From Cephalotus follicularis (lineage: Eukaryota; Streptophyta; Magnoliopsida; Oxalidales; Cephalotaceae): a stretch of 64,000 nt of DNA. A model generated the notes under the pieces. It was given only the letters and a program-made list of their open reading frames with translations. It searched no databases and was not told the origin of the DNA. The position numbers and the translations under genes are program-made. Below are positions 1-10,699 of this stretch, one piece after another. Position 1 is the first letter of the stretch; every line of letters begins with the position of its first letter. The DNA lies in assembly GCA_001972305.1 (NCBI GenBank), contig BDDD01003319.1:19369-83368 (forward strand), written 5' to 3'.

Positions 1-698
1 ACCAACAAAGCTTCCAAATCCAGCAAGATTAATCTATATCATGCATGCATGTAGGTTTAGTCATTGACCAGTAGGTTAGTTAATTATCAGTTACAATTAC
101 TACTTCAACAGTAGCTTATTGCCAAATCCTTAAGTCTTAACTTCCATTTTACAACTTCCTCTTTTTAATTCTAGAAGGTGCCAATCTTTATCCATGTTAA
201 CAGAAGGTATTAAACATCTTTCTAGTCACACTATCATCACATGAACAGTGAGTTAGAATGGGAACTTACCAGGAGAAGTCCAAAGCTTCCAAGTCCCCTT
301 TGCACTCTAAGCTTTCAATTCCCACTTTGAGCTCACCAAATCCTCAAATGTAAGATCCAATAATCCTCCAGCAATCTCCTCCTCTCTCAGTGTTTTCTAA
401 CTCACATTTAGCTCCTGGACAGCTGATATAAAGGTCTGGGCTTTACAATTCGCCAGGCTCATTACTCACTCTTCTCTCATTTCCTTCTCTCTCTCACATG
501 CATCTCTCTTTTCATTGTTTTTCTCTTAATTGCAGATTGTGCAGGTGAAGGCGGGCATGCAAGGCTCTTAGTCTGGGGTTAACAACAGCTGGCAAGGTCC
601 CTTTTGCATGGAAAACACGTCTATGGACGCATGCCCCTGTCCCCATCATGTCAACTCTGCCATTTCCTTCCAATTGACACCTATTTTTACGCCAGAAC
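1..698. other. No recognisable gene
   Basis: I see no coding similarity on either strand here. A TATA-like stretch near 426-433 is followed by a CT-rich tract (about 465-535), which could be the promoter and leader of something no longer present, but nothing downstream supports a gene. It may be flank or 3' remnant of the gypsy element to its right. No copy of that element's LTR (9555-10084) is visible here. Confidence 0.4.
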
Positions 699-708
699 AT
701 GACTAAAG

Positions 709-852
709 CGTCGACGGTTTACCTTGGGAGTCGACGGTTATACGCCTCTAAGTGTCAATGCTGGGCGTTTAAAGGTCGACGGTTGGCGCCTTCGTATTGT
801 GCACGTGTCTGGCTTAAGCGTCGATGGTATGTATCTAGGCGTCGGCGGTTTA
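709..852. repeat. Cluster of five GTCGACGGTT-type motifs
   Basis: Five copies or near copies of GTCGACGGTT begin at about 710, 730, 775, 820 and 841. The last two are diverged (TCGATGG and TCGGCGG). A single perfect copy lies in the gypsy LTR at 9791-9800, beside that LTR's TATA-like box. The cluster may be a repeated promoter motif from a related LTR. That link is inference. Confidence 0.5.
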
Positions 853-1076
853 ATAACAAAATTCAATTCTTTAATCTTTCATTTAAAAAAAATTCCATTC
901 CAACTTCATTCATTAAAGAAAGTAACCAACATAACATCCCAAAAGGTATATTTTATTCATTGTTGGATAGAAAATACATGAATTGAAATTGCGGTTATTA
1001 CAGAAATGCTGACCGGTGCTTGCTCCTTTGGGAGTCTTGTTGCTTCCTTAGAAGTCTTTTGTGTGTATAGTTTTAA

Positions 1077-1150
1077 GTGCTCCTCGAGGGGAGTCTTTGA
1101 GTGCTCACCTGGAGGAGGCTTTGGGTGCTCCTTTGAGGGAGACTTTGTTG
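1077..1150. repeat. Three imperfect tandem repeats of about 23 bp
   Basis: Three adjacent units share the form gTGCTC..GGAG..CTTT. They lie just past the integrase end of the minus-strand gypsy element, so they are probably in its 3' untranslated region. No function is evident. Confidence 0.5.
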
Positions 1151-1342
1151 AGTTGAGACACTCTTATATTGAGGCTTCTTAGTTGAGAGAATTGATCGGC
1201 GGCTGTTCAAAGGTTTAAGGACATGAACATTGGGCATCCGGTCCCTTGCAAACTTGGAACTATGATCTTTGCACACATGTTTTGAAGAAAAATTCAACTT
1301 TATTGACATTTCAAATTTTGTACAGCTTACAAAGAATCATTG

Positions 1343-2472
1343 CTAGTACTTCCTCAAATGCTTTGCATTCCAAGCTCTGACAATCTCCCTGCCCCCCAGA
1401 GTTTCAAGTTTGAATGTCCCTGGGCGGAGCACTCTCTTGACCTTGTATGGCCCTTCCCAGGTAGGAGCTAGTTTTCCTCTAGTACTTGTTGGATCCGCAA
1501 TAGCTGAGTTGCGCAGGGTTAGATCTCGTTCCTTTAGTGGTCGGGGACTGACCCTTTTTGTTATAGTAACGGCCCACCCTTTATTGGTAGGCGGCAACTC
1601 TGATGGTGGCCTTATCTCTGAGCTCTTCTATTAAATCAAGGAGGCATCTAAGTCCTTCTTCATTGTTCTCTTTAGTGAAGTGCACAACCCTTGGTGACTG
1701 GACACTAATTTTCACCAGTATCATAACTTCAGCTCCAAAGCAAAGGTTGTATGGGGACTCACCAGTTGTGGTCCGAGGAGTGGTTCGATACGCCCATAGT
1801 ACACTTGGTAGCTCCTCTGTCCATCTTCCTTTGATGTCTTCAAGGCGCTTCTTCAAGCTCGAGATGATTTCTCTGTTGATCGCCTCCACTTGACCATTAC
1901 TTTGGGGGTAGGCTACTGAAGCAAGCCTATGCTCTATTCTCCACTCTTTGCAAAATTCACAGAATGCTTGGCAATCAAACTGTTTACCATTGTCTAAGAT
2001 TATTGTCCTCGAGACTCCAAATCTACAAATGATGAACTTCCATACAAAGCTTTCCGTATTCTTTTCTGTGCGTGGTCAGGGGTTCTGCTTCTACCCACTT
2101 GGTGAAGTAGTCCACTGCCACTATGAGATATTTTCTCTACCCTGTTGCCATCGGTAAAGGTCCAACGAAGTCCATCCTCCACTGTGCAAAGGGCCAGGGT
2201 ACCGTGATAGATGTCAAAGGCTTTAAGGGTCTCCTGCTTATATTGGCGTTCCTCTGGTACCTATCACACTTTCTCACAAAGTCTATGGCATCCTGGTGCA
2301 TGGTTGGCCAGAAATAGCCCTGCCTCAGCAGTTTGTGGGACAAAGTTTGCCTCCCATGTGATTGCCACATATTCCTTCGTGAACCTCCCTTAGAGCATAA
2401 TCGGCCTCCAGGGGAGTCATACACCTTAGCCAAGGATAAGAAAATGACTTTTTGTAAAGAATTCCATCTCAA
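1343..2472 (-). pseudogene. Tat-like gypsy integrase region, broken
   Basis: Integrase inserts retrotransposon cDNA into the chromosome. Three pieces remain: the zinc-binding N-terminus and start of the catalytic core (2137-2472, with MDFVGPLP), the core end with WAYRTTPRTTTGESPY (1581-1889), and the C-terminal region with WEGPYKV ending at 1343. They lie in different frames, so frameshifts separate them. In the zinc-binding part the expected final cysteine pair reads CDRYQR, so one zinc ligand has become Tyr. The domain calls are secure from family motifs. An active integrase cannot be made from this DNA. Confidence 0.85.
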
Positions 2473-4529
2473 AGGGTGAATCTGTTAGCTCTGTATACCA
2501 GCTTCCTTGCCTTCGATGGGTCCTCGGGCAAAATCTCATTCCTCAACCAGTTGATAAATGGGGTCATCCAGTTTGGCTCCTGTGGTAGGTCTATGTCCAT
2601 CACATCTACTTCAGAGATGGTGGGTCTGTCTAGGTAGTCTACTAGCACAGTTTGATTTTTCTCCAGCTCCTCCGCTGTGGCTAGTTTTGATAACTGGTCT
2701 GCTTGGGCGTTTTCTACTCTGGGAACTTTCACAACTCTTAGAACTTCGAAGGCTGACTTCAAACTCTGGAAATGTGATAAGTACTTGGCCATTGAGTCTT
2801 CTCGGGCTTCATATTCTCCACTTGCCAAGACAACCACTAGATGAGAATCACTGGAGGTTTCTATCCTTTGCACCTCCAAGTGCTTTATAATTGTCAGCCC
2901 GACTATCAGAGCTTCCCACTCAACTTCATTGTTTGTAGCTTTAAATCCAAACCTCAGAGTATACTCCAAAGCCTAACCATTTGGACTTGTTAATACCAGT
3001 CCTGCTCCAGTGCCAGTGATACAGGAAGAGCCATCCACGGATAACTTCCATAACCTGCTCTCACTTTCAGAGAGGTCCTCCTCCATACACTCTGTGGGTG
3101 TATTATCTTTAACAAAGTTGACTAGGACCTGTGATTTGATTGTTGACCTGGCTTCGAACTTTACATCATACTCGCCTAGTTTTACTGACCACTTGATTAA
3201 TCTTTCTGAGGTGTCAGGCTTAGCTAGAACTTGTTTGAGTGGTTTGTCAGTCAAAACCTTGATTGTATGGGCTTGAAAATATTGCCTTAATTTCCTGGCT
3301 GCTATGATCAGAGCATAGGGGAATTTCTCTACCTCTGGGTATCTCCCATCAGCATCGTTTAAGGCATTGCTTACGTAGTACATCGACCTTTGTACTTTCT
3401 CCTCCTCCCTGACTAACACTGCACTCACTGCGCTCGAGGTGGCCGCAAAGTACAAATACAAGTCTTCCCCATCCTTAGGTTTGGAGATCAGAGGAGGGGA
3501 AGCCATGTATTCCTTCAACGTATCGAAGGCTGCTTGACATTCGTCTGACCAGGAAAATCCCATGGGATCCCTGAGCACTTTGAAGAATAGGAGGCACTTC
3601 TCTGCTGATTTTGAAACAAACCTGCTCAGGACTGCTATCTTTCCGTTCAGTTTTTGAACATCCCTGATGGTGTGGGGAGGCGTCATACTTTGAACTGCAA
3701 ATATCGTCTCCGGGTTGACCTCTATTCCTCTGCTTGAGACCATGAACCCGAGGAACTTACCAGAGGTGATCCCAAAAGTACACTTAGAAGGATTGAGTTT
3801 CATTTTGTATTTTCTAAGTATCTCAAATGTTTCCTCCAAGTCTTTAATATGGGGGCTCCTGGCCGGCGTTTTGACAAGCATGTCGTCAATGTAAACCTCC
3901 ATGTTTCTCCCGATCTGAGGCTCAAAGATCTTGTTAATCAATCGTTGGTAGGTTGCTCCTGCATTCTTCAACCCAAAGGGCATGACCTTGTAGTAATACA
4001 TCCCCCGGTCTGTTATAAAAGTTGTCTTGCTCTCGTCGGGCTCATACATAGGAATTTGATTGTACCCTGGGTAAGCATCCAAGAAGCTTAACATTATGTA
4101 CCCTGAGGTTGCATCCACCAATTGATCGATTTTTGGGAGAGGGAAGTGATCCTTGGGATAAGCTTTGTTGAGGTCTGTGAAGTCAATGCACATCCTCCAC
4201 TTGCCATTTGCTTTTTTTACTAGGACTGGATTCGCCAGCCAGCCTGAGTAATGCACCTCCCTAATGAACTTTGCTTGTAATAGCTTGCTCACCTCCTCAG
4301 CTATCGCCTACTGCCTCTCAGGAGAGAAGTTCCTCTTCTCTTGCCTGGTCGGAGGCCTCATTGGATCCACACTTAGCTTGTGAACCATTACATTTGGGCT
4401 GATCCCAGGGACCTCCTCTGCCGAACAAGCAAATACATCTCTGTTATTTTGGAGACATGTTATTAATTCCCCCTTCTCCACCTCTCCAAGCTGTGAGCCA
4501 ACTTGGAAAACTCTTTTAGTATTGCCCAC
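2469..4529 (-). pseudogene. Tat-like gypsy reverse transcriptase with dual RNase H, three in-frame segments
   Basis: This is the polymerase core that copies element RNA into DNA and removes the RNA strand. The 439-residue middle segment (2973-4292) carries PLPKIDQLVDATSGY, the catalytic YIDDMLVKT, then a gypsy RNase H. The segment to its left (2469-2969) holds the rest of the second, archaeal-type RNase H (YTLRFGFKATNNEVEWEAL). The segment to its right (4308-4529) is the lead-in to the polymerase. All three share one frame and are separated by single in-frame stop codons near 4308 and 2973, each consistent with a point mutation. The right end stops at the younger insertion at 4531, and the frame towards the protease continues beyond 7045. 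Confidence 0.88.
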
Positions 4530-4530
4530 T

Positions 4531-5251
4531 TGATGCGGGTGAGTGTATAGGCCTTTTCAAGTGAGCTACTGACTTTAGGAATAGTGTTTAAGGCTGGTTC
4601 AATTTTATGGACAATGAGGATATGTTTTAGAAGGTATGTAAGGAGGATTAGAGGCTGGTTTGGTATTTAGGGTGGTGTATGGTGATAGGTCATGGGTTTG
4701 GAGGTTCTTTAAGGTTTAATTTTCTAGTTTTTGTTAAGAAATGTAGAAGCTGGAGATAATTGATTAAAGAAGGCCCAAGCATAAAGGCAAAGCCACCAGC
4801 AAGAACAATCCACCACCAAGCTAGATCAAGACTTGGATAAAGGAGATAAAGAACACAAAGTTCAGTTTAATACTTCAAAGTATTATTAAAGTAGCATTCT
4901 CCTAGGCTAGTACGTTGAATCTAGACAACTTTATGCATGATACATGGAAAAACTAGTACAATGAACCTAGAATCATGTTTAGGTCAAAATTTTAAGGAAC
5001 TAAACAATTAGGCTTGCCCAAGCAATCATGGTACACCAATTGGACAGAAAAACAACAATCCATTAGGCCCAAAGCTAGTGAATTCGGTCTAACCTTGAAA
5101 TAAAGAGAACTTGTACTTAAATAATGTGTAAACAAAGAGAATAGTAAGCTACCCTTATGCCCAAAAAGGATTTGGCCTATCATATGTAATTTCGAGGTAA
5201 ATTGAGCTTGTTCAGCATGTTGGACTAAGGCTTGGACTTGCAAATGCATCA
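4531..5251 (-). repeat. 3' LTR of the nested non-autonomous element (721 bp, deleted)
   Basis: This is nearly identical to the LTR at 5896-7045 but lacks 429 bp of it, corresponding to 6256-6684. The break sits at 4890/4891, within an AAA shared by both edges of the missing segment, which points to a deletion by microhomology after insertion. Confidence 0.9.
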
Positions 5252-5402
5252 AACTCCCCTTGTTGAAGAAAACTTGACCTCGAGTTTTGTAAATTTGAAG
5301 TAGTAAACCTGCATTGTTTGGGAACACCAACTTTGTGCTTATCATGAAGACAACTTTGAAGTCTTGAATTGAATCAGCAACACCTTCAACAAAAAAATTC
5401 AT

Positions 5403-5849
5403 CTATCCATGTGATTGATTGAACTTTTCCGGAATAACAAACTCATCAAGTTTTGGTTGTGTGGACAAGAAGTTCATCGAGTTTGATGAAATTTCAATCA
5501 TGCTTTCATCAGGCTTTTTAACAGGTTCATAAAGTTCTTCATTATCAACAGTCAATATAGGACTCAACTCTAAAAGTTCTCCTTCCACAGGTTCTGTAAT
5601 AAGTTTTCCATCAAATATAGAATTTTCTTCGTCATGTTCTTCTTCTAGAGGAACAGCTTCATTCTTCCCAATATATTCCTTCATGTCCTCTTCGAATTTG
5701 TCAAGAGTAGATTCAAGCCTGTTAAATGAACTGTTCATGTTATCAAGTATAGAGTTTATGATGTCTATTATGGTAGAACAAGATGGAGAAGAGAGGTGAA
5801 CATCTTTCCATGTTGGTGGAAGTGAAGATGAACTTTTATAGTTGGACAT
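5403..5849 (-). CDS. Uncharacterised 148-aa ORF inside the non-autonomous element
   Basis: I do not recognise this protein. It is the only substantial ORF between the primer site and purine tract of the nested LTR element, and its start (MSNYKSSSSLPP) lies about 45 bp inside the LTR edge, where a gag start would be. The product is hydrophilic, Ser-rich at the N-terminus, possibly helical in the middle (INSILDNMNSSFNRLES), and strongly acidic from about residue 65 (VPLEEEHDEENS). No zinc knuckle, protease or membrane segment is visible. It could be a truncated gag N-terminus or a captured host fragment. That it is translated is not shown. Confidence 0.4.
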   Translation of the reverse strand: MSNYKSSSSLPPTWKDVHLSSPSCSTIIDIINSILDNMNSSFNRLESTLDKFEEDMKEYIGKNEAVPLEEEHDEENSIFDGKLITEPVEGELLELSPILTVDNEELYEPVKKPDESMIEISSNSMNFLSTQPKLDEFVIPEKFNQSHG

Positions 5850-5895
5850 GGTGAATAAAAAGAACTCACTTCCAAACCTAATCTCCGATACCCAT

Positions 5896-7045
5896 TGATA
5901 CGGGTGAGTATATGGGCCTTTTCAAGTGAGCTACTGACTTTAGGGATAGTGTTTAAGGCTGGTTCAATTTTATGGACAATGGGGATATGTTTTGGAAGGT
6001 ATGTAAGGAGGATTAGGGGCTGGTTTGGTGTTTAGGGTGGTATATGGTGATAGGTCACGAGTTTGGAGGTTCTTTAAGGTTTAATTTTCTAGTTTTTGTT
6101 AAGAAATGTAGCAGATAGAGATAATTGATCAAAGAAGGTCCAAGCATAAAGGCAAAGCTACCAGCAAGAACAATCCACCACCAAGCTAGATCAAGACTTG
6201 GATAAAGGAGATAAAGAACACAAAGTTCAGTTTAATACTTCAAAGTATTATTAAAATTCATCCAAAAACTACTTACATTATGTTTCCAAGGCTTTTATAA
6301 GCTTCAGGCCGAACCTACTACTATGAACCATGGCTAGATGTTGTTTAACCACATGGTGAACTAAACCAACCAGGTTACATCATAAAGGATTGGTCAAACT
6401 ACAATTACAAGAAACTAGGAAATAATAAATGAGTCTTCATAGGAAATTACAATGGAGTTAATCACAGTCTTGAAAGATGAAACCAATGTGTTGAAACAAC
6501 TTTCCATGCCTTGAAACTACTTCCCAAGTCTTGAAACACTCTCCTAGGTGCCTTGGAACAATATTCCATGTGCCTTGGAACAAGTTTCCATGCCCAGAAA
6601 CAATCCTCCATGCAAAGTAATTAAGATAAACTCTTCATAATCAGATTCAATGAATGTAGACAGCCCATTATTAATATGGTCAAAGTAGCATTCTCCTAGG
6701 CTAGTACGTTGAATCTAGACAACTTTATGCATGATACATGGAAAAACTAGTACAATGAACCTAGAATCATGTTTAGGTCGAAATTTTAAGGAACTAAACA
6801 ATTGGGCTTACCCAAGCAATCATGGTATACCAATTGGACAGAAAAACAACAATCCCTTGGGCCCAAAGCTAGTGAATTCGGTTTAACCTTGAAATAAAGA
6901 GAACTTGTACTTAAATAATGTGTAAACAAGGAGAATAATAAGCTACCCTTAGGCCCAAAAAGAATTTGGCCTATCATGTGTAATTTCGAGGCAAATTGAG
7001 CTTGTTCAGCATGTTGGACTAAGGATTGGACTTGCAAATGCATCA
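5896..7045 (-). repeat. 5' LTR of the nested non-autonomous element (1150 bp, full length)
   Basis: It begins TGATACGGG and ends GCATCA on the plus strand. It keeps the 429-bp segment lost from its partner. It carries about six degenerate 20-22-bp tandem units (TTGAAACAA..TTCCATGCC type) at about 6490-6615. The gag-protease frame of the host element runs by chance into this LTR, producing a misleading C-terminal tail on that ORF. Confidence 0.9.
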
Positions 7046-7050
7046 CCACT

Positions 7051-8159
7051 TCTAGGGGCACTTGGATCACATCCTCAACAGGCTGTGGAGGTTCGGGTTC
7101 CACATCCCCTATGAGCTCCACATTCGTAATGGGAAGTACATTTTCCTTCCCTTTATCCATTATGGCAGTTTTGTAGCACTGCCTTACCACATGTTGATCT
7201 CCTCTGGCTTCCCCCACGACAAACCTTGTAGGAAACTTCATCAATAAGTGCCTCGTGGACACTATCACCTCCATCAGGTTCAGGACTGGTCGCCCAATTA
7301 TCACATTGTATGGGCTTGGTGTGTCCACCACCAAGAATGTCATCTGTACCTGGGTCTGGCGTGGGGCCGTGCCTGTAACCACGGACAGGTCGATGGATCC
7401 CAGAGGATGGACCATCTCCCCTACAAAGCCCACCAGTGGGGTTTTCACGGGCCTGAGCTGGTCGGTCTGTATCTTTAGCTGATCAAATGCATGTTTGTAC
7501 AAGATATCGGCCGAGCTCCCGCTATCAATAAGAATTCTCTTCATAGTGAAAAGTTCCACCAGGAGAGTAACCACTACTGGATCATCATGAGAGAGACGTA
7601 CTCCCTCATAGTTCACCTCGGAGAAGGATATCACCTCTTCATCTCCAACTATTTTCAGCCTTTTGCTATGTTGAATTTGTTGCACAGCAAGGGATTGCCT
7701 CCCATAGGCCTTTCTGGCATTTTTATGGTCGTCGCCAGATGTGATCCCCCCAGAGATGGTGTGAATAACACCCCTGGGCTGTTGCTTCTGTTGCTCCGTT
7801 GGTTGCTGAGGAGCCTCTTCTTTTCGCTCCCTCCTCGCCTGAGGGGCATCTTTGTCCACATACTTGCATAGGTGCCCCTTTCGAATCAGGTCCTCAATCT
7901 GATTCTTCAGTTTCCTGCACTCCTCGGTATCGTGCCCATGGTCACGATGGTATCGACAATATTTCTCTGTGTCCCTCCTCTCTGTTGGGGTCCTCAGTGG
8001 CACAGGCCATTGGATGAGGGCTTTATCCTTCTCCATGGCAAGTATCCTGGTATGTGTATTCAGGAGGGGGGCAAAGTTGTTGTAGGCCGAGATTGGCGCT
8101 CCTCCCTTGGGTGAATCATCCCTCCTGGAGAGCTTATGCCCGAGGTCATCTTTGGGCAA
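7051..8159 (-). pseudogene. Tat-like gypsy gag C-terminus and aspartic protease
   Basis: A zinc-knuckle-like motif, CRYHRDHGHDTEEC, marks the nucleic-acid-binding end of gag. It is followed by a basic linker and an aspartic protease with active site LIDSGSSADILY, and later IIGRPVL. The protease would cut the gag-pol polyprotein. The frame is open from 8159 to the insertion edge at 7045, and everything past that edge is foreign LTR sequence. In-frame stops separate it from the gag segments to the right. Confidence 0.85.
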
Positions 8160-8312
8160 CTCGGACCTCTAATTCCTCTTGTCTTTCTTCCCGGGAGCAT
8201 TTTGTGAATGCTCCCCTTTCTCCTCATGATAGCCCGACCAGGGTATTTTTTGTTTCCTGACTGCCATCTCCTCTTCGGCATTGACATACATTTATGCTCT
8301 CCTTAGCAGGTC

Positions 8313-9506
8313 TTACATATCCACCGCGGGTTTCTTCAAAAGAGAAAAAGTGAAGGAGGAGTTGTTCCTCAATCTACTATTCAATGCTGCCAGGGCAAAA
8401 GATGGCTCCAAGTCTTTCACTGTGAGAGACTCCTTGTTGAACCTGGTGAGGTAGTCCCTCAATAATTCATCTCTCCCATGCACCACATTGATCAAATGGG
8501 TAGAATTCCTCCTCTGTGTAGTACTCTTGAGGAATTTGGTGACAAACAATTCTGTAAACTGGTCAAAATTCTCCACCGATCCCTGAGCCAGGGTAGAAAA
8601 CCACGACTGGGCTGCACCAATCAATGTTGCCAGGAATCCTCGGCAAAGTGTGGCGTATGAGGCTTGGTGCACCAACATAGTTTGAATGTATGTGCATACA
8701 TGTTGGATGGGATCCGTGGACCCATCATATTTGTCGAGACTTGGGAGCTGGAATCTGTTGGGGAGACGCTCCGTCATGATCTCGGATGTGAAGGGGTGGG
8801 CGCTAATGTTGTGCACCTCGACAAGACATCCCCTTGGAAGATCGGCTCCTCCAATCCTTCTCTCCATGTCTGCGAGCCTTCTATTCATCGCCCGCTCCAC
8901 GTCCTCAATGTTCCTAGCCCTTCTAGAAACTCGTGACTCCCCGGCCAGTGTGGCCGTGTGTCCCAACCTTCTCCCCAGCACTGTTCCTGCCATGCGTGAA
9001 GCATTGGAGGGCACTCGAGCCTTCTCTGCGCCCCTGGCTTCCCCTTGGGGATCCATCTCCATCCTGTGATGTTCGGGATGCTCTGGTCTGGGATCGTTGG
9101 GCTGATCACGGGTAGTTGAGGACTCTGCCCTCTGACATGTATCAATCTCAGGTCTCCTCCTCAGAGGAATATTATCCCTTGACCGCCTAGGGGGGAGCAA
9201 GCCTCCCCTCGGCTGGTTTTGCCTGGCGCATCGGGGGCACCTTATCTCCACCACTGGCCTGGCAGGATCAGTTCGTCCTCAGTTGATTGCTCAAGCAGGT
9301 TCGGCCTGGCCCTGGTTGTCTAGATTGGTTGCCAGCAAATTGGTGAGACGCTCCATTCCCTGGAGGAGCTGATTGAGTTGCTCCCCAATAACGGGAGCTT
9401 GATCCGGAGCCGCAATTTGACTAGCTTCAGAAGGAAAAGGTGGAATCTCCTGTTGTTGGCTGCCGGTGGCTCCAGACTGGTTTTTGTTGTTCTTTCTCGG
9501 AGGCAT
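8313..9506 (-). pseudogene. Tat-like gypsy gag (capsid region), with in-frame stops
   Basis: Gag forms the particle that packages element RNA. The N-terminus (9506-9291, MPPRKNNKNQ) and the capsid segment (9254-8313) share one frame and are split by a stop at about 9291. The capsid part has the family motif GSTDPIQHVCTYIQTM followed by AAQSWFSTL and FTELFVTKF. The ATG at 9506 is the first in-frame start after the primer region and is probably the original start. Confidence 0.8.
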
Positions 9507-9534
9507 GATTCTTGATAGCTTTTCATTGCGTTTC

Positions 9535-9553
9535 CCACAAACGACGCCAACTG
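9535..9553 (-). other. Primer-binding region of the Tat-like element
   Basis: Next to the LTR end, the minus strand reads GTTGGCGTCGTTTGTGGGA. This matches the conserved TGGCGCCGTCTGTGGGA-type sequence found at this spot in plant gypsy elements, with substitutions. It would be where a tRNA primes minus-strand DNA synthesis. The tRNA identity is not assigned. Confidence 0.6.
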
Positions 9554-9554
9554 T

Positions 9555-10084
9555 TGATACAAAAAACCTTCCTCAACAGTACCCTCACGTGTAAGGGCTT
9601 GATTTGTTAAAGGAAACGCCGTAATATGCCTGAGGAGAAAGTCGGTCGGTAAGTTATCCCTGCACAAGTAGAGCAAACGCGTTGAAGGTCCAGGAGGTTG
9701 TTCTCCCGGAGACACTCCGACGCTCAAGTTAGGCAATGCACGAAGAATTTAGGGTTCTTTAGTATGCAAAAATGGCTGACTTGTTTAAAGTCGACGGTTT
9801 TAGTATTTATAGGCCTGGATTATAACTGTAGAGCATGAAAATCAAACTTAATGTGTATCCCCTTAGGAAATGCCTGAGGATCTCGGGCATATCCCTGATC
9901 TTCGCCGGATTTGGTGCTACCTTCCCGTTAGGCGTGGTGCCGTGGGTGTTATGCACTATTTTGTGGGCTGACATCACCTGGGAATTATGACGCACCAATA
10001 ATTTGTATTGCAATCCCTGACCACGTGTCAGGGCTTCATGAGGACACCTGGCACTATACTTTAAATATGATTTTTCCCATATCA
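9555..10084 (-). repeat. 5' LTR of the Tat-like element (about 530 bp)
   Basis: It begins TGATAC and ends ATATCA on the plus strand, the inverted-end form expected of an LTR, and it directly abuts the primer region. A TATA-like box (TATAAATA on the minus strand, 9804-9811) lies mid-LTR with GTCGACGGTT beside it at 9791-9800. The boundary is set from end symmetry alone, because no partner LTR was found. Confidence 0.7.
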
Positions 10085-10089
10085 ATTAC

Positions 10090-10690
10090 TAACAATCTTT
10101 TCACGAACTGTTCACAAATATTAACGATTTAAGCTCAGTTTTTTTCAAACTCGAGTCATTAAGTTAACTAGTTTAATGTATGAATACAAATGAGTCCCTG
10201 TCGAATCGAGTCACGAGTTATTTACGAATGTGTTGGTTCGTTTACATCCCTAAACATGAAACATTTTATTTTGGAAAGAATCCAATGGTAGAAATTTTTT
10301 CCCTTTTTATCTTCTATAAAATAATATTTAATTTGAGATACATAGCAAATTGTATGGAAAGTTGTAGGAAAATGCTAGAAATAACATCTCAAGGAAACAA
10401 AAGTTGACAATAGTTTTTACTTTTGTAGAGTACCAGTTTTGACAAATTATTTTTTTCACCCCGATATTTTTATATACTTCTAATAAATTTGTTTAAACTT
10501 AATATTTTCAAAAATTTTGAACAATGCCTAGACCTACAGATTACGCAAGGACTATTGGTATAGAAAGTAGTGGATATCGAGTATATAATCCCCAAAATAT
10601 TGAATCCCATTAATATTCATTTGACATAATACAGTAGTTATGACCAAAAAAATTCCAAAAATAAATTAATGAAATTTTTTTAGTCATGAG
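10090..10690. other. AT-rich spacer, no gene seen
   Basis: This lies between the gypsy LTR and the pararetrovirus-like fragment. It is AT-rich with only short random ORFs. I see no repeat structure or coding similarity. Confidence 0.6.
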
Positions 10691-10699
10691 TCAATATAG

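Larger units (their letters stand above)
4526..7050 (-). mobile_element. Non-autonomous LTR retrotransposon nested in the Tat-like element
   Basis: Two direct repeats that begin TGAT and end CATCA bound a short internal region: LTR copies at 4531-5251 and 5896-7045, internal 5252-5895. The 5-bp target duplication ccact is perfect (4526-4530 and 7046-7050). Orientation is minus: reading leftward from the LTR at 5896 comes a degenerate iMet-type primer site (TGGGTATCGGAG, about 5883-5894), then a 148-codon ORF, then a purine tract (ACAAGGGGAGTT, 5252-5263) directly before the other LTR. No polymerase, integrase or protease is present, so it must have moved with enzymes from another element. It resembles short non-autonomous LTR elements of plants. 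I do not recognise the family. Confidence 0.9.
1343..10084 (-). mobile_element. Degenerate Ty3/gypsy LTR retrotransposon, Tat-like lineage
   Basis: Read on the minus strand the order is LTR (9555-10084), primer-binding region, gag, protease, reverse transcriptase, RNase H, a second RNase H, and integrase. The second RNase H domain (about 2600-3060, beginning WKLSVDGSS) is the archaeal-type RNase H known from the plant Tat clade, which gives the lineage. The element is interrupted by a younger LTR insertion at 4531-7045. Several in-frame stops and at least one frameshift, near 2470, show it is dead. The 3' LTR was not found to the left, so that end is truncated or lies outside the window. Bases 10085-10089 (attac) would be one copy of the target duplication if the right boundary is correct. 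Confidence 0.85.

Noticed and set aside
4992..5402. 136-codon minus-strand ORF beside the 148-aa ORF
   Set aside because: Most of it is LTR sequence, identical to the read-through tail above.
6786..7045. C-terminal extension of the Tat-like gag-protease ORF
   Set aside because: It lies inside the inserted LTR, and the same peptide appears from the other LTR copy at about 4992-5250, so it is an accidental read-through.
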